Counted from the stretch's first letter, positions 18,238 through 26,884 are shown. The stretch: DNA of 40,413 nt from Jiangellales bacterium (GCA_030447955.1 JAUJNY010000001.1:77146-117558), one strand, 5' to 3'. Numbers and translations: made by a program. Notes: generated by a model from the sequence alone, not told the origin.

Positions 18238-18678
18238 ATGACGCCGCGTGCCCACTGGGGCCTTACTCCCCGACAGAGTATTGAGCAGGAGTGCAACCGC
18301 CGGGGACGGGACGCTGTCATTGTTGGCTGCACCGAGCTGATCGTCGGCAAGACCACCGATGCTGAGCTGCTCATGGCATTGGGCGGTCCGGGTGCAGCAA
18401 AGTTCCTCGACGGCCGCCCGCACGTCGATATGTACTGGCTGCGGGTGTGGGGAACACGAGGGCTGCTCTGGGTATGGGACGACAGCGCTTTTGACGCCGT
18501 CAACGCCGCCCTTGATGACGACGCCTGGCGAGTACGAGAGATGGCCGCAAAGGTCGTGGCGCGACATCTGCTCGGTGACGCTCTGCCGAAGGTAGCCGAA
18601 CTACGAAACGACCCCGTGGCGCGAGTCCGTGCGGCCGCTGCTCGGGCCGTCGCGGTTCTGACTAAGGCAGGAGCGTGA
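18238..18678 (+). CDS. HEAT-repeat protein of unknown function
   Basis: A 146-residue protein without signal peptide. The C-terminal half (about 75-145) has two HEAT-like helical pairs: DDDAWRVREMAAKVVARHLL and NDPVARVRAAAARAVAVLTK. This alternation of D-x-x-x-x-V-R and A-A-x-x-V is typical of PBS-lyase HEAT repeats. The N-terminal half is unlike anything I recognise; it contains the phrase RPHVDMYWLRVWGTRGLLWV. ATG 18238 lies 8 bases after the cwlM-like stop, with TAGGA just upstream, so it may be co-transcribed. It is the first gene of the variable region before parB and is less GC-rich than its neighbours. Confidence 0.7.
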   Translation: MTPRAHWGLTPRQSIEQECNRRGRDAVIVGCTELIVGKTTDAELLMALGGPGAAKFLDGRPHVDMYWLRVWGTRGLLWVWDDSAFDAVNAALDDDAWRVREMAAKVVARHLLGDALPKVAELRNDPVARVRAAAARAVAVLTKAGA

Positions 18679-18879
18679 CCTTTGCCTCGCAAAAGGGCTG
18701 CAGGGGCCGCTTGACGTGGCTGCCAAACACGGCGGCCACCCGACGACTCGGTGATAAGTCTGATGAGGCACTACCCACCAGGAGACGCCGTCGAGGGCTC
18801 GGGCGGTCTGAGGCTCAGGAGACCCCTACGGCGTGTGATCGACGCGCGGAGGTGGCCGCTGAGTCCACTGCACTGCGCG

Positions 18880-19300
18880 ACCGGGAACGCCTTGTCCGGC
18901 TGGGTTATTCGCCCGGGATCAGCGGTGGCGGGACAACATCGCCGTCGCTGCGTTGGACCCCTTCCGCGGGTATGCCTCTGCGCTGCGCACCACGCTGCCG
19001 AGCGCGCCCCGGGTGTTGGATGCCTTCCACGTCACCCGGCTCGAGGATCCGCCGCCTGGCCCGCCGCGGGCTTGAGCATCACAGCCAGCGGTCCTGGGCC
19101 CGGCCGCTGACCGGAGTCGAGGCCGGCGATCACGATCAGCAGATGGGCCGGGCCTGGATCGCTTCCATATAACGTGACCAGCCTCGGATTCGTGTTGTGC
19201 GGTGAGTGTGCCAGGCGATCCCGCAGTGCAGCAGGATGCGCAGCCGGCATCAAGCGGATCAAGCGAGTCGGCTTCGGCTTCCGAAACTTCGCCCACTAGG
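18880..19300 (+). pseudogene. Decayed ISL3-family transposase fragments
   Basis: Pieces of a transposase related to the one at 20181-21489 remain in several frames. GNALSGWV starts near 18883, DQRWRDNIAVAALDPFRGYA starts near 18916 after a frameshift, and VLDAFHVTRLED ends near 19052. After a deletion, LEHHSQRSWARP starts near 19070 and runs to about 19169. A C-terminal piece (LRILLHCGIAWHT) reads on the minus strand at 19200-19246. It is abutted by the piece that should precede it, GIKRIKRVGFGFRNFAH, on the plus strand at 19246-19299. No functional protein can be made. Bases 18679-18879 before it hold nothing I recognise. Confidence 0.8.
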
Positions 19301-19405
19301 CATGGAACCGCCGGCGCCTGACGGGCGTCCAAAGCCTGAGCAACGGAATCGGTGCGGCTGGTGAGCCCGCCCTGCCCAAACTGCGCTAAGAAACGGAGTC
19401 CTGTA

Positions 19406-20163
19406 GTGAGAAAAGCGCGATTATGTGGGGGCCTGGTTGTCGCCTGCTTCATCGCTGTGCTAGCTTCCGGGTGTGCGGCGACTACCCTGAATGAGACAGA
19501 CCACATCTTATCCAACGCGAGAGCCGAGACTTATCTCGTCGACTATCTGCAGAGGCGCGCACATATCGGCACGGCGGGTGCGTTCAGGCAACTCTGGGGG
19601 AAAGGCTCCCCAACACATTATTCAACCTGGAAGAGTTCGGCCCGGTACCCGCGTCTTCCGCTGTAGTGTACGGACGGGTCACTGTGGTCGAGCCAGGATA
19701 TGGATTCATCGACCAGGCAGAGGCCAGTACCCGCGTCGATTTCACCGATGTTCGCGCGGACTGGCGCACCATCCACCTGACGGTGGCGGTCGATCGGCAA
19801 TTTGGCGGTGGTGATGCGGTGGGGCGGACAGTACGCATAGGTTTCGTGATTGGGGCCAAAACGGACTTCAACACGGTCCGGCAGGCCTTCCTGTCAATGA
19901 CGTCTAACCTCTTCATCCTGGGCGACTCCAATGGGTACGGCTACGACCCCGATCTTTACACGCTGCAAGCGAGCGGAGTCTGGCTCATCACCGTCGGAGA
20001 AGGTGGCTCCTTGTCCATGCCCGCTCTAAGCCATCATGATACGGCAAAGTTCCTGGGTGCCACCGACACGCTTGCCGAAGTCGCAGCGGCAGGACTTGAG
20101 CGCCGCACCGTTATCGAAAATCCTGTCTACGGTCCATGCGCGGGACTATCACCCATCTCTTGA
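19406..20163 (+). pseudogene. Lipoprotein gene split by a one-base frameshift
   Basis: The GTG at 19406, preceded by CGGAG, begins a lipoprotein signal peptide: a basic start, a hydrophobic core (LVVACFIAVLA) and the lipobox LASGC, with Cys near residue 21. The frame ends at 19666. A better coding frame from about 19597 (GERLPNTLFNLEEFGPVPAS) runs to 20163 and carries the rest, including VTVVEPGYGFIDQ and TSNLFILGDSNGYGYDPDLY. The switch coincides with a run of five G at 19596-19600; one missing G would join the frames into about 252 residues. No family is recognised. It could be a true mutation, a base-call error, or ribosomal slippage. Local base use is more AT-rich than the core genes, consistent with acquired DNA. 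Confidence 0.65.
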
Positions 20164-20168
20164 GCACC

Positions 20169-20176
20169 TCATTGCT
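20169..20176. repeat. Left 8-bp target site duplication of the ISL3 element
   Basis: TCATTGCT stands directly before the left inverted repeat and is repeated exactly at 21608-21615. Eight bases is the normal duplication for ISL3 elements. Confidence 0.88.
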
Positions 20177-21607
20177 GGCTCTACGCAGCTAAGCGTGGTA
20201 GCCGCCCTCGGATCGGGGTGACGGGGAGTGTGCCAGTCGACGCCGCAGTACAGGAGTAGCCGGAGCCGGTAGTTGGCGAAGTTGCGGAAGCCGTGCCCGA
20301 TCCGCTTGATCTTCTTGATGAGCCCGTTGATGGCCTCGGTGGGTCCGTTGGAGACCCCGCCGGTGTCGAATCGTAGGCCAGTAGTTCGCTGCGCCAGGAG
20401 TCCAGCGTTCGGGCCAGCCGCAGGAGTTCGGGGATCTCGTGTTCGGCCACTGCGGTGAACCAGGCAAGCAGGTGGCGTTCGGCCTGGGCTCGGGTTCTGC
20501 ACCGGTAGATCCGCCGTAGGTCCTGGGCGGCGATCCAGGCCAGGGCGACCTGCTGGTCGTGATCGCCGGCCTCGAGCCCGGCGATCAGCCGGGCCCAGGA
20601 CCGCTGGCTGTGGTGCTCGGCCCCCGCGGCGCAGCACCCGCCGGATGCGGAACAGCGGATCGTTTCGGTGCCCGCGGTGGCCCAGGGTGTGCTGCTGGAC
20701 CCGGCGGCGCACTTGGTCCAGGGCGTCGAAGCCGAGCCGGGTGACGTGGAAGGCATCCAGCACCCGCCTCGCGCCCGGCAAGGTGGTGCGCAGCGCGGTG
20801 GCGTAGCCGCGAAAGGGATCCAGCGCGGCGACGCCGATGCCGTCCCGCCACCGCTGATCCTGGGCGCAAACCCAGCTGGACAAGGCGTTTCCGGACCGTC
20901 CATGGACCACGTCGAGCAGCCGCGGCCGCCCGTTGAGGGCCACGATGCCGGTCGCGTAGGTAGTGCTCCTGGTGGGGGTGGCGGCCAGGAACGCGGTCTC
21001 GTCTACTCCCAGCGCGGCTACTGCGTGAAGCCGGTGGGGGTCATCGACCAGCGGGGTGCCGTACTCGCGGACCGCGGCCATCACCGTCGCCCAGCCGACC
21101 CCGAAGTCGGCGGCCACCCCGGCCACGGTGTGCCCGTCCTGTCCGACCCGCCGGCACGCCTCCCGCCGGGCCCGCTCGGTCAGCGACGCCCGCGGCCGGA
21201 TCGCCGCCGAGGTCTCCGTCCAGGTCACCTTCGGACACCACGGCTCGCGGCAGCGCCACACCCGCTTGACCCACACCAAGGTGACCGGGCGGCCGCCGGC
21301 GGGCAGGTCCCGCACCCAGCTCGGCCGCCGGTCATGCAGCTGAGCCACCACCCCACACGAGGGGCAGCCGGTCACCTCCTCGACGGTTTCCACCGCCTGC
21401 TCAACCTCGCCGGCGTACGCCGCCACGGCCAGCACCCGAAAACCGGGCAGACCGAGCATGGCCGCACTCGCGGTAGCGTCATCCCGCACCTGGGACCTCC
21501 TTGGATCGATGGCGTCAGACACCTCGATCCTGGGGTCCCAGGTCTGCTCAGGGCTCAGCCCGGCAGCCGTGTCGCGGCCGGCTCACCACGCTTCATTGAG
21601 AAGAGCC
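20177..21607 (-). mobile_element. ISL3-family insertion sequence, 1431 bp
   Basis: The ends are imperfect inverted repeats of about 28 bases. The left starts GGCTCTACGCAGCTAAGCG at 20177; the right, read inward from 21607, starts GGCTCTTCTCAATGAAGCG. Both continue with TGGT and a GCCG core. Exact 8-bp duplications flank the element. It holds one transposase gene on the minus strand, broken by three frameshifts, so it is probably no longer autonomous. The intact duplication shows it arrived by transposition and has not been rearranged since. Confidence 0.9.
20181..21489 (-). pseudogene. ISL3-family transposase, frameshifted
   Basis: DDE transposase of about 430 residues if repaired. The GTG at 21489 follows AAGGAGG. 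The N-terminal zinc finger has CPSC and a later C-x4-C (WRCREPWC). A helix-turn-helix follows, then the DDE residues in LGVDETAFL, AALDPFRGY and [15 protein letters not shown]. One extra base in a run of five G near 20627 and two extra bases near 20380 shift the frame over about 85 codons and then restore it. A third extra base, in CCCC near 20223, replaces the natural end LPRLAA (stop at 20181-20183) with a read-through past the left inverted repeat to 20149. The long open frame therefore hides a damaged gene. Confidence 0.88.
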
Positions 21608-21615
21608 TCATTGCT
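21608..21615. repeat. Right 8-bp target site duplication of the ISL3 element
   Basis: TCATTGCT, identical to 20169-20176, directly follows the right inverted repeat. A T6 run at 21661-21666 lies further right without a clear stem. Confidence 0.88.
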
Positions 21616-21670
21616 TCCCACGTACACCGCGCTTCTAATGACAGGTGGCCCGCAGGAGGCTTTTTTAACG

Positions 21671-21940
21671 GGCTCTTGCAACATCAAGCGTGGTAGCCGC
21701 TGACGCGACACGGTCCTCAGCCCAACGCGGGAGACAGACCTGGGGCCCCAAGATCCGTAGTCGACCAAGACATGCGGATGGAGGCCCCCGGTGAGGTTGG
21801 ACCCCACTGTGCTGCCCGCTGCCGGCCCGGTCAGGGAGGTTGCACGACCGGCGGCCGCGGCGGGTGCGTGACCTGTCCGCCGGTGGCCGCCCGGTCACCC
21901 TGGTGTGGCACAAGCGGGTCTGGCGCTGCGAGAGGACCGC
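21671..21940 (+). pseudogene. 5' remnant of a second ISL3 element
   Basis: A terminal repeat starting GGCTCTTGCAACATCAAGCG at 21671 is followed by leader sequence that matches the right end of the neighbouring element read in reverse (GCGACACGG and AGACCTGGG are shared). A transposase N-terminal piece, LHDRRPRRVRDLSAGGRPVT then LVWHKRVWRCER, is readable from about 21838. About 100 bases that should lie between are missing, and the rest of the gene is gone. It points the opposite way to the element at 20177-21607. Bases 21941-22076, up to the end of parB, hold nothing I recognise apart from a short GC hairpin at 22023-22035. Confidence 0.8.
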
Positions 21941-22076
21941 TGCGGACAGTCCTGTGGTGCACTAACTGCAAAGCGTTCGACACGGCTTGGCAGCCAGGCG
22001 AAGCCCGTTCGCCACGCCGGCGGGGGCGTCGCCCCGTACTTGAAACCGGCCGACTACCCGCTCCAGGGCGTTGCCT

Positions 22077-23159
22077 TCATCCGGCATCCGCTCCCAGCGG
22101 CAGGCCAGCGGCGGTCGAGACCTCACCGGGCACGGCCCAACGGCCGCCGCCCTCCGTTATCGCGCCGGCTTCCGGCGCGATCACCGTGGCGATCCGCTCC
22201 AGGTCCTCGGCAGTGGCGAACTCGATGATGACCTTGCCCTTGGACCGTCCGAGGTCGACCCGCACCCGGGTGTCGAGGCGGTCGCTGAGGGCGCCCGCCA
22301 GTTCGCTGAACCGAGTGGCCAGCGGAGCACGTGAGCGCGAGCGCCGCGACCGGCCCTTCGTCTCACCACCAACCGCGACGATCTCCTCCACGGCCCGCAC
22401 CGAGAGCCCCTCGGCCACGATCCGGTGCGCGAGCCGCTCCTGCTCTGCGGGCTGGGAGAGCGACAACAGCGCCCGGGCGTGTCCTGCGCTGAGGACGCCC
22501 GCCGCCACCCGCCGTTGCACCGGTACCGGCAGCTGGAGGAGTCGCAGCGTGTTCGTGATCTGCGGGCGGGAGCGAGCCAGCCGTACCGCCAGCTCGTCGT
22601 GCGTACAGCCGAAGTCGTCTAGCAGCTGTCGATACGCCGCCGCCTCCTCCAGCGGGTTGAGCTCACTGCGGTGCAGGTTCTCCAGCAGCGCGTCTCGGAG
22701 GAGGGCCTCGTCCTCGGTGGAGCGGACGATGGCAGGGATGGTTGCCAGCCCCGCTTGCTGCGCAGCCCGCCATCGTCGCTCCCCCATGACCAGCTCGTAG
22801 CGCCCGTCGGCCCTGGATCGCACGACAACCGGCTGGAGCAGGCCGACGGCACGGATCGAGGCAGCGAGCTCGGCCATCGGCTCCTCAGCGAAGGCCCGCC
22901 GCGGCTGTTGTGGGTTAGGCCCGATGGACCCGACCGGTATCTCGGCAAAGCTGGCTCCGGCGACCGGTGCGAGATCCGCCCCCCCGCTCGAGGTGCCGTC
23001 GCTGACATCGGTGGACGTCTCCTCAGCCGCGGGCTCTCCGGGTACGACGGATGGAAAAAAGACGTCGACCGGAGAGTCGCTCGCAACGTCCGAGCGCACC
23101 GCGGCTGTCGGGATGAGAGCTCCCAGGCCACGGCCAAGGCCGCCTCGTCGCTCGCTCAC
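22077..23159 (-). CDS. parB: Chromosome partitioning protein ParB
   Basis: Binds parS and spreads along DNA as a CTP-dependent clamp, organising the origin region. The 360-residue protein starts with [14 protein letters not shown], the short N-terminal motif that contacts ParA. The ParB/Srx domain begins near 70 ([17 protein letters not shown]) and includes GERRWRAAQ (126-134) and the [14 protein letters not shown] motif. A helix-turn-helix follows ([10 protein letters not shown], then [10 protein letters not shown]). The C-terminal dimer domain ends near 345. GTG 23159 overlaps the parA stop by four bases. A parS site lies 1.7 kb upstream inside rsmG. Beyond the 3' end lies the ISL3-rich region. 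Confidence 0.96.
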   Translation of the reverse strand: MSERRGGLGRGLGALIPTAAVRSDVASDSPVDVFFPSVVPGEPAAEETSTDVSDGTSSGGADLAPVAGASFAEIPVGSIGPNPQQPRRAFAEEPMAELAASIRAVGLLQPVVVRSRADGRYELVMGERRWRAAQQAGLATIPAIVRSTEDEALLRDALLENLHRSELNPLEEAAAYRQLLDDFGCTHDELAVRLARSRPQITNTLRLLQLPVPVQRRVAAGVLSAGHARALLSLSQPAEQERLAHRIVAEGLSVRAVEEIVAVGGETKGRSRRSRSRAPLATRFSELAGALSDRLDTRVRVDLGRSKGKVIIEFATAEDLERIATVIAPEAGAITEGGGRWAVPGEVSTAAGLPLGADAG

Positions 23160-24163
23160 GCCGATGCCTTCCTGCTGGTGGTGTCCTGGTGGGCCAACTC
23201 GCGTGCGGCCTCCAGGTAGCACAGCGCGCCGCTGGAGCCGGGGTCGTAGGCGATGACGGTCTGCCCGTAGCTCGGCGCCTCCGAGATCCGCACCGAACGC
23301 GGGATCGTGGTCCGCAACACCGTCTCGGGGAAGTGAGCGCGCACCTCGGCGGCGACCTGCGCGGCCAACCGGGTCCGCGCGTCGTACATCGTCAGCAGGA
23401 TGGCGGACACCCGTAGTCCCGGGTTCAGGTAGGAGCGAACCGACTCGATGCTGGTCAGCAGCTGGCGGAGTCCCTCCAGCGCGTAGTACTCGCACTGGAC
23501 GGGGATCAGCACCTCGTCGGCACCAACCAGGCCGTTGACCGTGAGCAGCCCGAGAGACGGCGGACAGTCGATGATCAGATAGTCGAAGCGCCGTCCGCCC
23601 TCGCCTGAGGGTGCCGGTCCATCGGCGCTGTCGGCGTTGAAGGCGCTCAGTGCTCGGCGCAGCCGAGACTCGCGGGCGATGAGCGTGACCAGCTCGATCT
23701 CGGCGCCCGCCAGGTCCAGGGTTGCCGGTGCACAGCACAGCCGTTCGATACCGGCCACCGGCTGCACCACGTCGGTCAGCGGCATCCCGTCGACGAGCAC
23801 GTCGTACATGTTCTTAACACCGACGCGGCGGTCGACACCCAACGCTGTGGACGCGTTGCCCTGGGGGTCGAGGTCGACGAGGAGCACCCGCATGCCCTGG
23901 GTGGCGAGGGCGGCGGCCAGGTTGACTGCCGTGGTCGTCTTGCCGACCCCGCCCTTCTGGTTGGCCACGACGATGACCCGTGTCCGACTCGGTGGCGGCA
24001 GCGTGGCCGCGGCCCCTAACGGACGCCGGCCCTCGGCTGGGACCCGCCCATCGGCTCCTTCGGCCTTGCCGTTGACGACGGCGCCGGGCCAGCCCAGCGC
24101 GGCACCGTCGGGACGAAGGGTCCGCAGGTCTACCGGCCAACCCAGGCCCTGTGCCAGGACCAC
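23156..24163 (-). CDS. parA: Chromosome partitioning ATPase ParA
   Basis: A Walker-type ATPase that moves ParB-parS complexes. The 335-residue protein has the deviant Walker [10 protein letters not shown] (70-78), Walker A' around [10 protein letters not shown], and Walker B in [11 protein letters not shown]. An N-terminal extension of about 60 residues, rich in Gly/Ala/Arg, precedes the fold, which is common in actinobacterial ParA. The start GTG 24163 lies just after the rsmG stop (24170-24172) with GAGGGAGG upstream. A start further inside is possible given the extension. It forms a block with rsmG, jag, yidC, yidD, rnpA and rpmH. Confidence 0.96.
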   Translation of the reverse strand: MVLAQGLGWPVDLRTLRPDGAALGWPGAVVNGKAEGADGRVPAEGRRPLGAAATLPPPSRTRVIVVANQKGGVGKTTTAVNLAAALATQGMRVLLVDLDPQGNASTALGVDRRVGVKNMYDVLVDGMPLTDVVQPVAGIERLCCAPATLDLAGAEIELVTLIARESRLRRALSAFNADSADGPAPSGEGGRRFDYLIIDCPPSLGLLTVNGLVGADEVLIPVQCEYYALEGLRQLLTSIESVRSYLNPGLRVSAILLTMYDARTRLAAQVAAEVRAHFPETVLRTTIPRSVRISEAPSYGQTVIAYDPGSSGALCYLEAARELAHQDTTSRKASA

Positions 24164-24169
24164 CCGCGG

Positions 24170-24949
24170 TCACCTCCCTCTGCGCGCCCGCCCGCCTCTT
24201 ACCGGTACGCCCGGGGCGCCGGCGACGACCCGAACCACCCGGGTCGCCCCGTGCTCCTCCACGCTCCATGCCGTGGCGCCGAGCCGACGTAGTTCCGCTT
24301 CGGCGGTGCGCACCTCATCCTCCGCACCCGCCCCCTTGATAGCCAGCAGCGACCCGCCGGGGACGAGCAACGGCAGCGACCAGGCCGCGAGCCGGTGAAG
24401 GGGCGCCACCGCACGGGCCGTCACGACCTCGACGCCGCGTTGACCGTGCAGGTCCTGCGCGCGCGCTCGGCGAACGGTGACTGACGCCAGCTCCAGTCGC
24501 TGGACGGCCGTTACGAGGAACCGGACACGCCGTTGCTGCGGTTCGACCAGCGTGATCCGCACGTCGGGCCGGAGCAGGGCCAGGACGATACCGGGCAGCC
24601 CCGCGCCAGAGCCCACGTCGTCCACAGTCGCGCCCGGCGGGACAGCCGCCGCGATTCCGGCGCAGTTGAGCAGGTGACGTTCCCAGAGGCGAGGAACCTC
24701 ATGCGGGCCGATCAGCCCCTGCTGTACGCCGACTCCCGCGAGCAGCTCCGCATAGGCGGTCACGGCCGGGAGCGCCGCGGCGAAAACGGCCTTGGCAGCC
24801 GGCGGCGGGGGCCCTGGCTGGGACTTCTCCGGCGGTACGAGCTCGGGTGGATGGCGCTGAGCGCTCGCCGTTTCACGTGAAACGGGCGCCCGCGCAGCGC
24901 GAGAGCCCGACGGGTGGCGATCCTGAGCGCTGCTTGTTGGCTCGCTCAA
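24170..24949 (-). CDS. rsmG: 16S rRNA (guanine527-N7) methyltransferase RsmG
   Basis: Methylates G527 of 16S rRNA with S-adenosylmethionine. The 259-residue protein has the SAM-binding motif DDVGSGAGLPGIVLALL (about 110-126) and the family phrase RLWERHLLNC. A 50-residue low-complexity N-terminus comes before the fold. The start is a rare TTG at 24949, overlapping the jag stop as TTGA. No ATG or GTG lies nearby in frame, so the TTG is favoured but uncertain. The parS palindrome at 24869-24884 is read here as the codons for VSRET. The C-terminus is Arg/Gly-rich. Confidence 0.92.
   Translation of the reverse strand: MSEPTSSAQDRHPSGSRAARAPVSRETASAQRHPPELVPPEKSQPGPPPPAAKAVFAAALPAVTAYAELLAGVGVQQGLIGPHEVPRLWERHLLNCAGIAAAVPPGATVDDVGSGAGLPGIVLALLRPDVRITLVEPQQRRVRFLVTAVQRLELASVTVRRARAQDLHGQRGVEVVTARAVAPLHRLAAWSLPLLVPGGSLLAIKGAGAEDEVRTAEAELRRLGATAWSVEEHGATRVVRVVAGAPGVPVRGGRARRGR
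24869..24884. promoter_or_regulatory. parS site inside rsmG
   Basis: CGTTTCACGTGAAACG contains the perfect 14-base core GTTTCACGTGAAAC of the bacterial parS consensus; only the two outer bases differ from the usual T and A. It lies in the rsmG coding region about 3 kb from dnaA. I saw no second site in the window. Confidence 0.92.
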
Positions 24950-25509
24950 CGCGGACGGATGACCACCCGACGCTGCGGTTCGTCCCCCTCCGACTCGCTG
25001 ACCAGACCAGCGGCCGCCGCGGCGTCATGCACCACCTTGCGTTCGAAGGCGGTCATCGGGGCCAGCCGGGCGGGTTCACCGCTGCGCTGCACGTCTTCAG
25101 CGGTGCGCCGGCCGAGCTCAGCGAGCTGGGCCCGGCGGCGAGCGCGGTGACCGGCGATGTCCAACATGAGCCGGCTGCGTTCCCCGGTCTCCCGGAGCAC
25201 CGCGAGCCGGGTCAACTCCTGCAGCGCCTCCAACACCTCACCGTTCGGTCCGACGAGTCGCTGCAGGTCGCCGCCGTCGGCGGCCGCCGGCGTGCCCGCG
25301 GCCTCCTCCGGTCCGGGCAACTCGATCGAGACCGTCGTGCGGGCTCCTTCCACGCCCATGTCGATGTCCCCGTCAAGGTCGGCGATGTCGAGCAGTCGCT
25401 CGAGGTAGTCGGCGGCGGCGTCCCCCTCGACCTCCGCCGAGACGGCCCGGCTGCCGGATGCCACCTCCCCGGGATCCGCTGGAGCCACGCCCGCGTCTGC
25501 TTCGCTCAC
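24946..25509 (-). CDS. jag: KH-R3H RNA-binding protein Jag (KhpB)
   Basis: A single-stranded nucleic-acid binding protein of 187 residues found next to yidC in most bacteria. The KH domain includes RLVGPNGEVLEALQELTRLA (about 85-104). The R3H domain near the end includes ARLAPMTAFERKVVHDAAAA and the final basic QRRVVIRPR. The N-terminal 35 residues are acidic. GTG 25509 is chosen because GAGAGG lies eight bases upstream; the TTG two codons earlier has poor spacing. The stop overlaps the rsmG TTG start, suggesting translational coupling. Confidence 0.92.
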   Translation of the reverse strand: MSEADAGVAPADPGEVASGSRAVSAEVEGDAAADYLERLLDIADLDGDIDMGVEGARTTVSIELPGPEEAAGTPAAADGGDLQRLVGPNGEVLEALQELTRLAVLRETGERSRLMLDIAGHRARRRAQLAELGRRTAEDVQRSGEPARLAPMTAFERKVVHDAAAAAGLVSESEGDEPQRRVVIRPR

Positions 25510-25561
25510 GTCCAATGCCTCTCCCTGGTGCTGACGGCCGTCGTGCTACCGAGGGGCATCG

Positions 25562-26539
25562 CTACTGACGGCCATTGCGACGGCGTTGCTCCCGCGTCTG
25601 CCGCTTGGGCTGTTTCCGTACGGTGCGCCCTTCCGGGCGCTGAGCGGCTGGCTCCGCGACGGTCGCTCCCGCCGCAGTGGCCGGTGGCGCGGTCACTGGC
25701 TGCGGCGTATCTCCGCGCCGTTGCGCCTTGGCCGCCAGCCGGCGCCGGTACGCCTCCTCGGCGGGTGTCCCCGGCGCCGGCATGCGTCGGATCACATAGA
25801 ACTGCTGGCCCATCGACCACGCGTTCGACACACACCAGTACAGGACCACCCCGAGCGGGAAGTAGACGCCCGAGACGGCGAACATCACCGGCAGGACGTA
25901 CAGCAGGATCTTCTGCTGCTGAGCGAACTGGCCCTCCATGGCCGTGGCCGGCATGTTCTTGCGCATCAGCTGACGTTGGGTGGTGTACGTCGTCAGCGTC
26001 ATCAGGGCGACCAGCGCGATGGCGACGATCTGCGTCTGGGTGTTGGCCGCCCCGATGAACCGGTCGATGACCTCGACCTTGGGGATCCCGAAGAAGTCGG
26101 CCTGCTGGGCGGAGGAGAACAGGTCGGGGTGGGAGGCGAAGGCGCCGCGGCGTTCGTCGTTCGCGATGCCGTCGAGCACCCGGAACAGCGCAAAGAAGAT
26201 CGGGGCCTGCAGCAGGATCGGCAGGCAGGACGAGAACGGGTTGGTGCCGGTGTCCTTGTAGAGCTTCATCAGCTCCTGGCTCATCCGCTCCCGGTCGTGG
26301 CCGTACTTCTTCTGGATCTCCTTCATCTGCGGGGAGAGCACCTGCATGGCCCTGCTTGCCTTGATTTGGCGTACGAACAGCGGGATGAGCAGGGTCCGGA
26401 TGACGACGACCAGGCCGACGATGGACAGCGTCCACGTCAGCCCGCTGTCCGCGCCGAAGAGTGGGCTCAGCACCCAGTGCCAGCCGATCATGATCCACGA
26501 CACGATGTCGTAGAGCCAGGAGAAGAGCGTGTCGATCAC
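25562..26539 (-). CDS. yidC: Membrane protein insertase YidC
   Basis: Inserts and folds membrane proteins, alone or with Sec. The 325-residue protein has about five hydrophobic segments, the first near residues 4-27 (LFSWLYDIVSWIMIGWHWVL). The conserved cytoplasmic helical hairpin contains QMKEIQKKYGHDRERMSQEL and TNPFSSCLPILLQAPIFFAL. The segment FPLGVVLYWCVSNAWSMGQQ is typical of the last helix. There is no lipobox, as in other actinobacteria. The C-terminal 70 residues are basic and rich in Arg and Gln, a ribosome-contacting tail. It is six bases downstream of yidD. Confidence 0.95.
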   Translation of the reverse strand: MIDTLFSWLYDIVSWIMIGWHWVLSPLFGADSGLTWTLSIVGLVVVIRTLLIPLFVRQIKASRAMQVLSPQMKEIQKKYGHDRERMSQELMKLYKDTGTNPFSSCLPILLQAPIFFALFRVLDGIANDERRGAFASHPDLFSSAQQADFFGIPKVEVIDRFIGAANTQTQIVAIALVALMTLTTYTTQRQLMRKNMPATAMEGQFAQQQKILLYVLPVMFAVSGVYFPLGVVLYWCVSNAWSMGQQFYVIRRMPAPGTPAEEAYRRRLAAKAQRRGDTPQPVTAPPATAAGATVAEPAAQRPEGRTVRKQPKRQTREQRRRNGRQ

Positions 26540-26545
26540 GAGGGC

Positions 26546-26884
26546 TCAAACTCCTTGGGGTGAGCGGTGGCCCGCGGGTACGGGGCTGTCGGGGCCAGGC
26601 TGGACAACGGGTGAGGACCACCCATCGTCCCCGCCGCCGCGCTCGGACGGCAACAGCGTGCCCGGTACCGGGTCCACACCTCCGGGCGTCCAGGGATGGC
26701 AGCGGGTCAGCCGGGCCAGGGCCAGCTGGGTCCCGCGAGCGACGCCGTGGACCTCGACCGCCTCCAGGGCGTACGCCGAGCAGGAGGGGTAGTAGCGGCA
26801 GGTCTGCCCGTACAGCGGGCTGATCACCGCGCGGTACACCCGTAGCATCCCCACCACCAGCCGGGTCGGCTGCCGGCTCAGCAT
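26546..26884 (-). CDS. yidD: Membrane protein insertion efficiency factor YidD
   Basis: A small helper of YidC, 112 residues. The conserved core lies in the first 75 residues, with [20 protein letters not shown], then [11 protein letters not shown] and [14 protein letters not shown]. An amphipathic N-terminus ([14 protein letters not shown]) probably lies on the membrane. The last 35 residues are a Gly/Pro-rich tail not needed by the family. The ATG at 26884 overlaps the end of rnpA by seven bases. Confidence 0.94.
   Translation of the reverse strand: MLSRQPTRLVVGMLRVYRAVISPLYGQTCRYYPSCSAYALEAVEVHGVARGTQLALARLTRCHPWTPGGVDPVPGTLLPSERGGGDDGWSSPVVQPGPDSPVPAGHRSPQGV

Noticed and set aside
19594..19612. 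Programmed -1 frameshift in the lipoprotein gene
   Set aside because: The G5 run could allow slippage, but no standard heptamer in the right phase is present and the surrounding region is full of decayed genes; mutation is simpler.
20149..21522. An intact 457-residue transposase
   Set aside because: The middle 85 codons are out of frame relative to the ISL3 family and the end reads through the inverted repeat into flanking DNA.
22023..22035. Short hairpin GGGGC-GTC-GCCCC after parB as a terminator
   Set aside because: Five pairs in a GC-rich region are expected by chance and there is no T-run on the parB strand.
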